From assembly GCA_015272395.1 (NCBI GenBank), contig JACYLQ010000011.1:1-64000 (forward strand): a DNA stretch of 64,000 nt, read 5' to 3'. The stretch comes from Calothrix sp. C42_A2020_038. Its GTDB lineage: Bacteria; Cyanobacteriota; Cyanobacteriia; Cyanobacteriales; Nostocaceae. The position numbers were made by a program, and so were the translations under genes. A model generated the notes under the pieces. The model saw nothing but the letters and a program-made list of their open reading frames with translations. It made no database searches and was not told the origin of the DNA. Positions 25,206 to 35,031 of this stretch are shown here, in pieces; position 1 is the first letter of the stretch, and each line of letters begins with the position of its first letter.

Positions 25206-27455
25206 TCACGATATCCCTTTTGCTTTAATTGACTTATAAAGCTTAATCGGAATTTCAATCATAAATTTACTTCCTTGATTAACTTGTGGCATGTAGTAAA
25301 GCTTTCCCCCATGTTGCTCAATAATTTGATAGCTAATTGATAACCCTAGTCCGGTACCTTTGCCAACAGGTTTGGTTGTAAAAAACGGGTCGAACAGCTT
25401 GTTGCGAATATCTTCTTTAATTCCTCTACCGTTATCCTCAATTGATATTTGTATATATTTTTTGTCCAATATTGAAGTAGTAATAACAATCTGTTTATTA
25501 TTGCTATTGCATACCTTCAACTCATCGATTGCATTAATTAGCAAATTCATAAATACTTGATTTAACTGGCTTGCAAAGCATTCAATCAAAGGAAGTTTAC
25601 TGTATTTTTTGATAATTTCTATACTTTGTTCTGTTGAATCAGCCTCTAATTTATGCTTTAATAGTAAAATTGTGCTATCCAAGCCTTCGTGAATATCAAC
25701 TTCTTTGATCTCAGATTGGTCAAAACGTGAAAAAATGCGTAAAGATTTTACCAATTCGCTAATACGTTCGGCGCCGCATTTTAGAGACTGACATAATTGA
25801 GGCAAGTCTTGAACTATATAATCGATATCTGCTTGCTCAATTTCTTCTTGCAAGCTTTGGCTGAGTTCCGGACAGTTTTGCTTATACTTAGCAAGTAAAG
25901 CTAATAAAGTTTGAGTATGAGTATTAATATGGCTGATATTGCCATATATAAAGTTAATTGGATTATTAATCTCGTGAGCAATACCAGCTACAAGATGTCC
26001 TAAACTGGACATTTTCTCACTTTGGATCAGCTGACTCTGAGTTAACTTGAGATGATTAGTACGTTCTTGAACCTGAAGTTCCAAATTTACATTTAACGCT
26101 TGTATTTGCTGGTAAAGGCGATATTGTTTTAAAGCAGTAGCAAACCTTTCACCTAATGCTTGAGCATATCGAACTTCACCTTCAGTCCAAACTTGTGCTT
26201 GATTTTTTTTAATTTGGCGCCAGACTTCAAAAGACTGTCGTGGCATTAATTGCCTAGTATCAGGGTTGTGATACCCAGCCCAGGCTATCTCAGTATCAAT
26301 TTCTGAACGAAAAATAGTCAAACAACCGAGAACTTGATTAGCAAAAACCAAAGGAATAATTAATAAACTGCGAATTCGAGTAGACTCAAAATAAGGAGCT
26401 AAAGTCCGAAACAATTGTTCACGGTATAAATCGTTAATTACCCATAACGTATTAGCAACTTGCTCATCTAATACCTCAGTAATATCATACACACTTCGCA
26501 TCCACTGTACTGACCAAGGTTTATAGCCAGTTTGGTCAACAGATGTTTCTACTGCTGAATACAAGTACTTTTGCCACAGTCGATTTTCTTCAATTACCCG
26601 ACTTTCTTCTATATCGATTAAATCTGGCTGGATGCCACAAGTGTAAATTTCTACTGGTTGGTCATCATCTTTCAATAAATATAATCTTCCTCCTGAACCA
26701 TCAAAGGTTTTAACTGCCTCTTCAAGAGCTGGTTGTAATTTAACAGTAGGAGAAGTGTAAAGAATTTTGGTTAAACTATTTATATTTGCTTCTTGACGTG
26801 CTTGGTCACGAACTTGATTTAATAAAATAGAATGCGAAATCGCAACACACACTTGATCAACAACCGCTTGAATCAATTGTAGTTCTTCCTCTGTAACTTT
26901 GTAGGGTTCAGAGTGATGTGATACAAGTAACCCCCATAATTGAGCATCTCCAGACAGCGAAGGAGGTTGGTATTTACCTGTTTGTTCGCTTTCTAAAACA
27001 ATTGGCACAACTATAGATGATTTTACTCCCATCGCAGTCAAATACTCAACATGACAAGGGTCAACAGGACGATAACGAATATCTTGATCTTGGTTAATTT
27101 CTCCATTTGGGCTATTTAAAGGACTAATACCAATTTCATGCGATGTTAAATCAACAACACTACGCTGTCGTGCCCTGACAAACAATTCGCGTGCGTATAA
27201 AGGTATATCATCTGCGGGAAAATTTAGTCCAATTAGCGAAGGTAATCGATTCTCTGCAAGTGATTCTGCAATTACAACCCCACTACCATCTGAATTAAAC
27301 TGATAAATTTTTACACGGTCTGTACCAAGATATGCGCGCATTTCTGCAACCATTGCACTCAAAATTTCTTTTAGTTCCAATGATTGCCTGACACGGTTAG
27401 CAATCCGATGTAGTAAAATTTCCTGCTTTAATATTAATTTTTGATCAGATTTCAT
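25206..27455 (-). CDS. Cyanobacteriochrome-like GAF-GAF sensor histidine kinase
   Basis: Residues 15-210 are a phytochrome-type GAF domain: LNFPADDIPLYARELFVRARQ, then RPVDPCHVEYLTAMGVKSSI, in which Cys 134 followed by His 135 is the canonical bilin-attachment pair. Residues 230-450 form a second, weaker GAF-like region without the Cys. A coiled coil precedes the kinase core: GIAHEINNPINFIYGN (phosphoacceptor His about 493), NLLINAIDEL, DNGRGI and the FFTTKPVGKGTGLGLSISY ATP lid. No receiver domain is attached and no response regulator lies adjacent, so the output partner is elsewhere. Light sensing is inferred from the Cys-His pair; without bilin-binding data a redox or generic role remains possible. 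Confidence 0.87.
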   Translation of the reverse strand: MKSDQKLILKQEILLHRIANRVRQSLELKEILSAMVAEMRAYLGTDRVKIYQFNSDGSGVVIAESLAENRLPSLIGLNFPADDIPLYARELFVRARQRSVVDLTSHEIGISPLNSPNGEINQDQDIRYRPVDPCHVEYLTAMGVKSSIVVPIVLESEQTGKYQPPSLSGDAQLWGLLVSHHSEPYKVTEEELQLIQAVVDQVCVAISHSILLNQVRDQARQEANINSLTKILYTSPTVKLQPALEEAVKTFDGSGGRLYLLKDDDQPVEIYTCGIQPDLIDIEESRVIEENRLWQKYLYSAVETSVDQTGYKPWSVQWMRSVYDITEVLDEQVANTLWVINDLYREQLFRTLAPYFESTRIRSLLIIPLVFANQVLGCLTIFRSEIDTEIAWAGYHNPDTRQLMPRQSFEVWRQIKKNQAQVWTEGEVRYAQALGERFATALKQYRLYQQIQALNVNLELQVQERTNHLKLTQSQLIQSEKMSSLGHLVAGIAHEINNPINFIYGNISHINTHTQTLLALLAKYKQNCPELSQSLQEEIEQADIDYIVQDLPQLCQSLKCGAERISELVKSLRIFSRFDQSEIKEVDIHEGLDSTILLLKHKLEADSTEQSIEIIKKYSKLPLIECFASQLNQVFMNLLINAIDELKVCNSNNKQIVITTSILDKKYIQISIEDNGRGIKEDIRNKLFDPFFTTKPVGKGTGLGLSISYQIIEQHGGKLYYMPQVNQGSKFMIEIPIKLYKSIKAKGIS

Positions 27456-28509
27456 ATAATTTGTATGTATACTTTTTTAAAGTCTAAAAATTTTGCGTGT
27501 CAAACTTGTAGTCAGATACCGCGACACGTTATGAATCGCGCAATATTAGGAGTTAGTTATTTTAAAAATAATTGTGAATTGCGTTTTATCTAGTGGTGTT
27601 TATGACTCTCAGACGTTAGATCCCTGCAAATAAAGAGGAGGGAAGTTGGCAAATACCCAATTTAAAACGTGTAGAGTCATAAAATCAATATGTATCTGAC
27701 ACAATTATGCAGTAGATTAAACAGTACTATTGATGAAAGGCATGAAAATAATTTTGTTTACGTTCAAAACCCAATTAATTCAAGCCAATCAATAAACTAA
27801 GCAACATAATACTAGCCAAATTCCAGATTTATTGACTTCAGCATAATTACACAAATTGAACCTTATATTAAAAAAATATTACAAGGTTTGGGATAGTACG
27901 GAATACCTTAGATGTAGCGTTCCGTTCATAATTCTTATTAAATTTTCAAACATGTAGTTGTCTACCTTAGATGATGTTTGGAAAACGAAAGATAGTATAA
28001 ATTTTCCTAAGCGAGTGAAGCTTAGGAAGTTGATTGTTACAAGAAAGGACACTTTTCAAACAACTTTTTATATCATGTCTGGTTAAACACTTAGTTATAT
28101 TTATAAACTGAGATAATTGTTGGGTTACGCTACGCTCCACCCAACCTACAGTTAGAATCTTATCACAAGTAATCATTAGGGCTTGATATTAAAGCATTAT
28201 AAAATTGTCTTACAAAAATCTGCTAAGACTCATGTATCTAGTTATTTACGTTGGTAAGTGTGCAAGTTTGATTCTTGAATTGCTTTTTAATTGCAACTAA
28301 TGATTTTTGGGAAGAGATTGATTGTAAAGTTGATCGAATTGTCCCTAAGCTTTAATCAGTTACAACGAAAACACGCAGCAACTTTAACGTTAGGATTTCT
28401 TCTATTCAAAATGATGCTGTTTGTTTTGATCTTGCTTTGAGGATTTTCTCGCAAGCTTGATAAAGAAGCCAGCTTTTTTGGTCTTAAGCTTTTATTTACA
28501 AATACACCC
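27456..28509. other. Long gene-free spacer with one dispersed repeat
   Basis: I see no credible gene in this kilobase. A 69-codon frame at 27967-28176 is mostly the translated repeat at 28116-28191 and is not a gene. The rest is AT-rich with no terminator or RNA that I can name. Confidence 0.55.
28116..28191 (-). repeat. Dispersed 77-bp repeat, copy 2 (inverted)
   Basis: It matches 18609-18685 in reverse orientation, with about eight substitutions and one or two gaps. The internal palindrome GTTGGGT...ACCCAAC is retained in both. Confidence 0.85.
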
Positions 28510-29844
28510 TTAGAAGTTTTGCCCAGCATAAATTGAGCGAACTTCACCGTTACGACGAATGACAGCTTCACCGTTAGTAACTTCTACTAAACTCCATCCA
28601 CTGGCGCCAATGCTTTCGCCAATTTCAATACGGCGAGTGACACCATTGATTTTAAACAGAGCAGCAGATTTGTCACCCAGTTCGAGTAATCCCTCAAGAA
28701 CATGGGATGTATTAGTCGGAGCAACAGCAACGGTTTGTGGTGATGCTTCTTGTCTTGCTTCAGGTTTGACTGATGGGGTAGGTGTTGTTGATTTTGGTTT
28801 TGTAGTTGGGAGTTGCGGTGGAATTGCTCGGAATGCCGACAGATTTACGCTCGGTGGTTTTGGTTGACGTACTGTGATTGGAGTATTTGCAACAGTTAGT
28901 GGTTTGAGTGCAGGACGTACCGCAGCAAAAACATTCAAAGGCTTTGTGGCATCACTAACTTTTTGTCCAACGTTATTTAATGCGGTTTTAACTGAAGTAG
29001 CTTTAGGTAATGAGTTAGCTTGTGATTGTGTCTGACTCGGTACTGGTGGTAAAGTCCCACGAACACCGGGAATTGGTGGTGGTGCGTAACGCATCGGTAA
29101 AGGCGCCTGATAAACAGGGATATAAATGCGTTCAACCACAGTTGTAGAGCGGCTATTTACTGGAACTGTATTATTCGCAGCCATTGGCGGTGGCAATTGT
29201 CCGGCGCCTTGACTACTTGCCATTGTGATTGGCTGAGGTGTTGCAACAGCCATGTATGCAGTTCTCGCAGATTGAACATCTGACCTAATACCTTGTCTGT
29301 CGATTGCTGCTAGGGCACCAAGCATATAATTAACTAAGTCTGTTTGTAGATCAACTTCAGCAACAGTTTCAGCTTGTTCATTTGGAGATGGTAATGACTG
29401 TTGGAATGAACGCAATACTAAACGATTTAACAACCCAGAATTATTTATACAAATAATTCCTGCAACCGCTACACCAACAGTGGCGCCTAAAGAAAGCAAT
29501 TTGTTTAACCAACGTCGAGGTTTGCGGCGTAACTTAGTAGTAGTGGGAACAGGCTTCTTTGTATTAGTTTTCGCAGTCTGAACCCTACTCAACTTTTGAT
29601 TAGGTGTTAACTGCTCTGTGGTGTGAATCACAACAGGTGGCACTTTTACAGTTTGCAAGCGAACATACTCTGGTTCAATTGTGTGTACTGGAATATCACC
29701 TTTACCATCAAGAATATGGTCGATATCAGCAAAAAGTTCATCCATCAAACCATCAGCATAATTGTCAATAGACCAGGGTTCACTGACGATTAGATCCTCT
29801 GATGGTTCTGAAAGCAGGATATGGGTACTAGCTTCGGTAGACAT
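28510..29844 (-). CDS. Pro-rich single-span membrane protein (cyanobacterial, unknown)
   Basis: From the ATG at 29844 (a TTG four codons earlier is less likely), the protein has an acidic cytoplasmic N-terminus, a basic KLRRKPRRWLNK followed by a transmembrane span SLGATVGVAVAGIICI (about 118-133), a helix, a long Pro/Thr/Ala-rich stalk, and a C-terminal beta-rich domain of about 60 residues: GLLELGDKSAALFKINGV, then ESIGASGWSLVEV and RNGEVRSIYAGQNF. The tail resembles the small beta domains of PilP/GspC-like secretion proteins. The topology would place stalk and beta domain in the periplasm. A role in envelope spanning or secretion is a guess from this arrangement. The 300-base space to mnmG holds nothing recognisable. 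Confidence 0.78.
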   Translation of the reverse strand: MSTEASTHILLSEPSEDLIVSEPWSIDNYADGLMDELFADIDHILDGKGDIPVHTIEPEYVRLQTVKVPPVVIHTTEQLTPNQKLSRVQTAKTNTKKPVPTTTKLRRKPRRWLNKLLSLGATVGVAVAGIICINNSGLLNRLVLRSFQQSLPSPNEQAETVAEVDLQTDLVNYMLGALAAIDRQGIRSDVQSARTAYMAVATPQPITMASSQGAGQLPPPMAANNTVPVNSRSTTVVERIYIPVYQAPLPMRYAPPPIPGVRGTLPPVPSQTQSQANSLPKATSVKTALNNVGQKVSDATKPLNVFAAVRPALKPLTVANTPITVRQPKPPSVNLSAFRAIPPQLPTTKPKSTTPTPSVKPEARQEASPQTVAVAPTNTSHVLEGLLELGDKSAALFKINGVTRRIEIGESIGASGWSLVEVTNGEAVIRRNGEVRSIYAGQNF

Positions 29845-30144
29845 AACGACTTTCAATTATAAAATTTTGGAGCGGTTGCGATTTTTAGCCTCACCGCACT
29901 CTAAGGTACTTTTAAGAGGATGAGTAGGTTAAGCATCGATGCTCTTATCCATACTCAACTTAGCCGTTTGTGAACTTGTAATAAATTCAACATTGACTAA
30001 TTCTTTACCAGAGAATATACTGATAAATCAATCGGCTTTCTGAAGGGAATAAGTGATAATAACTAGAAATGTTTTGTGCTATATATCGCATCAATCCCTT
30101 AGATGTATACCTTACTACTATACTCGCGCTTTACAAAGCTTTTT

Positions 30145-32067
30145 TTAAGCCAATGCTGGAAATTCGCTTCCAGACTGGTTTGTACGAATTTCTAAAAATA
30201 TTAGCAAAGCATTAATATCGGCTGGGTTGACTCCGCCGATACGTGCGGCTTGACCAATGGTAAGTGGTTTGACCTTGGATAACTTTTCACGTGCCTCCTT
30301 GGATAAAGTATCAATCGTTGTATAATCTAAGTCAGCAGGTAACTGTCTATTTGCTTGACGAGCAATTTGTTCGATTTGACTTTGCTGACGTGCTAAATAT
30401 CCTGAGTACTTGATATCGATTTCAGCACCTTCGGTTTCAGTTCTATCAAGTTCAGAGTTGCCAAGTTGATATTTCTTTAAATCAGCATAATGAAAACCTG
30501 GGCGCCGGAGTAGATCGGCAAGAGTTATCGAACCTTTGATAGCTTGCCCGGTAGCGTGAGCAATAGCGCGTCCCTTTTCATCGTTCTCTTTGACTCTGGT
30601 TGCATACAACCGTTCTTTTTCAGCAGTAATATTAGCTTGCTTGCGAACGTAAAGCGAATAGCGACGGTCATCAATTAAACCAATTTCTCGCCCTAAAGGA
30701 GTTAGACGTTGATCTGCATTATCTGAACGTAGAACGAGTCGGTACTCAGAACGACTCGTCAGCATTCGGTAAGGTTCCCGTAAATCTTTCGTACACAAAT
30801 CGTCAACCAAAGTACCTAAATAACTTTGTTCACGAGGAAAAATAATCATTGATTGACCACGTACAAACCTGGCAGCATTGATTCCTGCCACAATTCCTTG
30901 AGCAGCGGCTTCTTCATAACCTGTTGTACCATTTATCTGTCCTGCACAAAACAAACCTTGAATTTTCTTAGTCATTAGCGTCGGGAAACACTGAGTTGCA
31001 GGCAAGTAATCATACTCAACTGCATATGCCGGACGCAGCATGACGCATTTTTCTAGTCCTGGTAAACTTCGCAGCATTTGAAGCTGTAAGTTTTCAGGTA
31101 GTCCTGTTGAAAATCCTTGAATATAAAGTTCTGGTATGTCACGTCCTTCAGGTTCGATAAATATTTGGTGGCTATCTTTGTCAGCAAAGCGCACAATTTT
31201 ATCTTCGATACTCGGACAGTAGCGTGGGCCTTTTGCTTCTACCCAACCACCATATACAGGTGACAAATGTAAATTTTCTCTAATTAACCGATGCGTTTCT
31301 GATGTTGTGCGTGTCATGTGACATGGAATTTGTTCGCGTTCCACCCATACCTCTGGGTCAAAGCTAAACCAGCGCACATCTTCGTCGCCTGGTTGAAGTT
31401 CCATTTTGCTGTAGTCTACTGACCGCTTATCAACGCGCGCAGGTGTCCCTGTTTTCAGGCGCCCAGTTTCAAAACCAAGTCTATTAAGAGTTTGCGTCAA
31501 TCCTTCAGCAGCAAATTCTCCCGCACGTCCTGCTGCCATCGACTTATTACCAACCCAGATTTTTCCACCTAAGAAAGTACCTGTTGTTAAAATTACGGCT
31601 TTACATTCAAAGGCAACGCCGAAATATGTTTGAACTCCAATAACTTCATCGTTTTTACCCAGTACCAAATCCGTAACCATACCCTCGCGAACCAACAAAT
31701 TTTCTTGGTTCTCAACAATACCTTTCATAATTGCTGCATATTCGCGCTTATCCGTTTGCGCGCGTAATGCCCAAACCGCAGGACCACGGGAAGAATTGAG
31801 AATGCGTTTCTGTAGGTAGGTACGGTCAGCCATTTTCCCAATTTCGCCACCCAGTGCATCAACTTCGTGTGTCAACTGCGATTTTGCAGGACCACCAACT
31901 GCGGGGTTGCAGGGTTGCCAAGCAATTTTATCTAGGTTCAACGTCAACAGTAGGGTACGACATCCAAGACGTGCTGTCGCAAGCGCAGCTTCACAACCAG
32001 AGTGACCTGCACCAACAACGATAACATCGAAAGCGTCTTGGAATTCTACGGAATTGTGCATGGTCAT
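30145..32067 (-). CDS. mnmG: tRNA uridine 5-carboxymethylaminomethyl modification enzyme MnmG (GidA)
   Basis: FAD-dependent partner of MnmE that installs cmnm5 at U34 of tRNAs. The FAD site [21 protein letters not shown] is followed by [16 protein letters not shown] (with the conserved Cys), [11 protein letters not shown] and the GidA signature [13 protein letters not shown]. The C-terminal helical region ending [21 protein letters not shown] binds MnmE/tRNA. Length (640 residues) is typical. Of three early starts I prefer ATG 32067 (MTMHNS); a TTG lies six bases upstream and another ATG at 32061. mnmE is not in the window. Confidence 0.97.
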   Translation of the reverse strand: MTMHNSVEFQDAFDVIVVGAGHSGCEAALATARLGCRTLLLTLNLDKIAWQPCNPAVGGPAKSQLTHEVDALGGEIGKMADRTYLQKRILNSSRGPAVWALRAQTDKREYAAIMKGIVENQENLLVREGMVTDLVLGKNDEVIGVQTYFGVAFECKAVILTTGTFLGGKIWVGNKSMAAGRAGEFAAEGLTQTLNRLGFETGRLKTGTPARVDKRSVDYSKMELQPGDEDVRWFSFDPEVWVEREQIPCHMTRTTSETHRLIRENLHLSPVYGGWVEAKGPRYCPSIEDKIVRFADKDSHQIFIEPEGRDIPELYIQGFSTGLPENLQLQMLRSLPGLEKCVMLRPAYAVEYDYLPATQCFPTLMTKKIQGLFCAGQINGTTGYEEAAAQGIVAGINAARFVRGQSMIIFPREQSYLGTLVDDLCTKDLREPYRMLTSRSEYRLVLRSDNADQRLTPLGREIGLIDDRRYSLYVRKQANITAEKERLYATRVKENDEKGRAIAHATGQAIKGSITLADLLRRPGFHYADLKKYQLGNSELDRTETEGAEIDIKYSGYLARQQSQIEQIARQANRQLPADLDYTTIDTLSKEAREKLSKVKPLTIGQAARIGGVNPADINALLIFLEIRTNQSGSEFPALA

Positions 32068-32228
32068 AAACAAACAACAAACATGGAGATATTGTTGATT
32101 TTAACTGAAATAAACCACCTTTTGTAATTCAGCTTGCCTCTAGTTTGAGTCAAATTTATTACAATAATATTTCATACATAAGGCTATTTTATCGATTACT
32201 AGTTAGTTATCAATATTCACTAATAGTT

Positions 32229-32267
32229 AAGCCTTAATTTAGAAACATGGTTTCTAAATTAAGGCTT
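32229..32267. repeat. Perfect 18-bp inverted repeat with 3-base loop
   Basis: AAGCCTTAATTTAGAAAC pairs without error with its complement across ATG. It lies between the divergent mnmG and M15 peptidase genes, so it is not a simple terminator for either. The surrounding 32068-32439 spacer has no gene. Confidence 0.85.
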
Positions 32268-32439
32268 GTGACAAAAATGAAAATTAATACATTAAGCTAC
32301 TATGACGAAAAAAATAGAATGGCGCCTAGAGCCAATTGTTTAGAATCTGTGAGAATAAGTATCATTTAGTAAGTGTTAAAACATTTATAGAGTTCTTTAA
32401 TTTGATCAAAAGCAAATTAAACACTTATCAAGAAAATTC

Positions 32440-33321
32440 ATGATTATTTGGAATAAAATTCTCAAAAAAAGTATATATCTTTGTTTAGTTATATTCACTA
32501 GCTTATCCTTAGTAGCTAGTAGTGACAATTTTAAGAGTGTGACGGGTTCTAATGACATCAGACTCAATGAAAATTGTTTAATTCAAGGTGCCTCGCAAAA
32601 TTCCACAAGTCAAAACCGTCCATGTATCTTTATCAGTCCAACACCATCGCCTAACTTAACACCGACTCCGAATTTAGCACTGCCAAAAAAAGAACGTTTC
32701 TTAGCTTCAATCACAAACAAATTACCATCTATACCAACTCCAGGTTCGTTTGAATATATCATACTACGTCAATATGGGGCGCCTTTTATTAATTTTGACT
32801 CTGCGATCAAACTTCCACAAACAGTTTTTTTCCCTAATTCTCAAGAAACAAGAAACTATCAAGCCAGTTTAGTAATGGGCAAAGTCAATAGTGGAAATAA
32901 CTGCTTTCTTCAGAAAGTTGCCGCTGATGCCTTTAACATAGCTGACAAACAAATCGATATCCCACTAAAATCTGGGTATGGTTCTAGTGACTGTACTCGT
33001 ACTTACGAAACCAATCTCAGATTTTGGCGAAAATACACAAACAACAAGACTTTGGAACGAGTCAAGCAAGGAAGAGAAACTGCAATTTTAAATGTAGTGG
33101 CGCCACCAGGTACATCGCAGCATTTATGGGGTTTGGCAATTGATTTAAGAGTTTCAAAACCAGCACAAAGAAAAGCATTGAACCAAAACGGTTGGTTCCA
33201 AACAGTAGAAACAGATGTACCTCACTGGACTTATTTAGGTGTACCAGAGGAAAAATTACCTGAATTTGGCTTTAACAAGAAAATTGTCAGAGGAATTACT
33301 TATTGGTTAACGCCATTGTAA
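32440..33321 (+). CDS. Exported M15-family D-Ala-D-Ala carboxypeptidase-like protein
   Basis: An N-terminal signal (ILKKSIYLCLVIFTSLSLVASS) and a Pro/Thr-rich linker lead to a domain with SQHLWGLAIDLR, the SxHxxGxAxD zinc motif of M15B peptidases, and ETDVPHWTYLG, which supplies the later His of the ExPWH region. These keep the two His and one Asp needed for zinc. The usual Glu is represented by ETDVPH rather than E-x-x-H/W in strict form, so activity is likely but not certain. Peptidoglycan trimming in the periplasm is the family role. It stands alone on the plus strand. Confidence 0.85.
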   Translation: MIIWNKILKKSIYLCLVIFTSLSLVASSDNFKSVTGSNDIRLNENCLIQGASQNSTSQNRPCIFISPTPSPNLTPTPNLALPKKERFLASITNKLPSIPTPGSFEYIILRQYGAPFINFDSAIKLPQTVFFPNSQETRNYQASLVMGKVNSGNNCFLQKVAADAFNIADKQIDIPLKSGYGSSDCTRTYETNLRFWRKYTNNKTLERVKQGRETAILNVVAPPGTSQHLWGLAIDLRVSKPAQRKALNQNGWFQTVETDVPHWTYLGVPEEKLPEFGFNKKIVRGITYWLTPL

Positions 33322-33443
33322 AAATTTTGATTTGCACATAGTTTTTTTCAAGTATATATGACTCAAGTGCGATGCCCTACTTTCCGGACGTTAGCGATAA
33401 TTATTACAATGTTATATGACATCTCAATCCTGGAGTTCTAACA

Positions 33444-34031
33444 GTGGGCTTATTCGATGATTTAAGTCGGTTTCTGGAAAACCGTTTGGAAGAATTTTTA
33501 AAAAACAACCCGCACCTAGAGTTGGAGGCACTGTTAGATCAGTTACGTCAACAGGAGGGGGATACTTTAAAATTGATTACGGACTTGCAATTACAGGAAA
33601 AGCGTTCTCAAGATGAAATTCTTGCTACAGCTACTGAAATTCAGAAATGGCATCAGCGGGTACAAAAAGCTAAAGCTGCCAACCGTCAAGACTTAGCTTC
33701 CGCTGCTCAAGAACGTGAAGCCGCACTACTGCGTCAAGGTAACCAGCAGTGGGCGAAGATGCAAGGCATAAAAGAACGCATTCAGCAAGCCAAGGAACTA
33801 CATCAAAAAATTCAAGTCCGGCGCCAAGAAGTTCAAATCAAAGCAAGTCAAGCACAAGCAGCACGCGCGCAAGCTCAAACACAAGCAAGAACTCAGCAGC
33901 GCATAGAAAGTGACGGTTGGTGGAAATCAACCAGTAGTACTTCAAGCAGTTTTGATGATTTAGAAGAACAGTTTCGTCGCTTAGAAACCGATGAAGAACT
34001 GCAAAGAATGAAACGCCAAATGGGGAAATAA
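33444..34031 (+). CDS. Coiled-coil cyanobacterial protein (probably TIGR04376 family)
   Basis: Starting with GTG after a GGAG ribosome site, the 195-residue protein begins MGLFDDLSRFLENRLEEFLK and then is almost all helix, with Gln/Lys/Arg/Ala-rich heptads from about 25 to 150 (QLRQQEGDTLKLITDLQLQ and following). The Ser-rich linker near SSTSSSFDDLEEQFRRLE and the short C-terminal helix are conserved-looking features of a small cyanobacterial family. Overall it resembles PspA-like or vesicle-inducing coiled coils in architecture, but not in motif. Soluble; function unknown. Confidence 0.75.
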   Translation: MGLFDDLSRFLENRLEEFLKNNPHLELEALLDQLRQQEGDTLKLITDLQLQEKRSQDEILATATEIQKWHQRVQKAKAANRQDLASAAQEREAALLRQGNQQWAKMQGIKERIQQAKELHQKIQVRRQEVQIKASQAQAARAQAQTQARTQQRIESDGWWKSTSSTSSSFDDLEEQFRRLETDEELQRMKRQMGK

Positions 34032-34086
34032 AAGTTAGAAGTTAGGATTTAATTGTTGGCGCCTTTACTAGGTTTACATCATAAAT

Positions 34087-34129
34087 TTTCCTAGAGGATA
34101 TTTGCTTATCTCATTTATCCTCTAGGAAA
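34087..34129. repeat. CTAGAGGATA hairpin, copy 1
   Basis: TTTCCTAGAGGATA pairs with TATCCTCTAGGAAA across TTTGCTTATCTCATT. It lies 56 bases after the stop of the coiled-coil gene. Copy 2 is 165 bases to the right. Confidence 0.88.
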
Positions 34130-34251
34130 TTGAGTAAATAGTATGCATGATTACCATTCTCTGGACTAACACTGCCAAGCGGTCACTCTTTGCCCACTGC
34201 ACAACTGTTTGATTTTAATCTATGTACTTCCCGCAACCTAAAAATTACTGT

Positions 34252-34298
34252 AAATTCCTAGAGGATATTTGCTTATCTGGTTTATCCTCTAGGAATTT
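34252..34298. repeat. CTAGAGGATA hairpin, copy 2
   Basis: AAATTCCTAGAGGATA pairs perfectly with its complement (16 bp). The loop TTTGCTTATCTGGTT shares its first ten bases TTTGCTTATC with copy 1. Relative to copy 1 the stem base changes on both sides, keeping the pairing. Confidence 0.88.
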
Positions 34299-34449
34299 TC
34301 CAGCCACTCGCTTGCCGATAATCCAAAATATTTCTTTAATTTCACCTTGAACTATTTTGAGTTGTTTTTATACTGCCAAAGGTAAAATAAATTACCTACA
34401 ATCTTCGCCAAAAATTATTAAATGACGATTTTACATTGTTTCAGACGAA

Positions 34450-34480
34450 GTAGAGACAAGTATTCAACCCTTGTCTCTAC
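34450..34480. repeat. GTAGAGAC-family hairpin 4
   Basis: GTAGAGACAAG and CTTGTCTCTAC form a perfect 11-bp stem across nine bases. It sits 32 bases past the stop of the small membrane protein at 34513. Confidence 0.85.
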
Positions 34481-34512
34481 AAAGTGATTTATTCTTTTCA
34501 AGGGAAGCCAAT

Positions 34513-34833
34513 CTAATCATTAGCTTGCGGTAAGCTATGTTCTGCAGGATGTGTTGTTCCAAAGGCAAGCGCTTTATCAGTTGGATCAAGTTGTGCTTTT
34601 TCAGGGATAATATCGCGGACTAAGTTATGATTCGGCGCCTGGTTGAAATATGAACCCGTGAGCTTATTGTAATTGGAAGCAACTGCAAGGAAGGCACCAC
34701 CCAATATATATATAGGTAAAGGCAGGGTGAAGTCCTTTACCCAGTCGAATAGTTCTGCCAGAGCAAACAGTACAAAGAAACAAGCAAACCAAATTCTCAT
34801 GCCTCTACCCAAAAGCTGCCAGTAAGTATACAT
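34513..34833 (-). CDS. Small membrane protein (cyanobacterial, unknown)
   Basis: The 106-residue protein has two hydrophobic helices: IWFACFFVLFALAELFDWV (about 14-32) and LPIYILGGAFLAVAS (about 39-53). A polar tail, NYNKLTGSYFNQAPNHN and then PEKAQLDPTDKAL, follows. No motif points to a function. Both ends are flanked by hairpins. The start ATG at 34833 has no strong Shine-Dalgarno but gives balanced topology. It looks like a genuine conserved small gene rather than noise, based on composition. Confidence 0.65.
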   Translation of the reverse strand: MYTYWQLLGRGMRIWFACFFVLFALAELFDWVKDFTLPLPIYILGGAFLAVASNYNKLTGSYFNQAPNHNLVRDIIPEKAQLDPTDKALAFGTTHPAEHSLPQAND

Positions 34834-35031
34834 ATTAATGCAACTTCAAGACTAGTGCATTACTACCAAAATATCGTATTTAATTACAAAACCATAACTC
34901 GTATCATGTCCGGTTAATGGTTGATAATACTTACAAGGATTTTTTATAGTTATGCTACCGACTGCAATATTTAATACGTACACCCATATAAATTTTAATC
35001 TTGGAGTAGATGCACAGTTATTAGTACATTT

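Noticed and set aside
27967-28176. 69-codon frame with a VGWVERSVTQ-like segment
   Set aside because: That segment is the translated dispersed repeat; the rest has no coding character.
28559-28867. 102-codon plus-strand frame inside the Pro-rich membrane protein gene
   Set aside because: It is a shadow of the repetitive Pro/Thr-rich coding sequence on the other strand.
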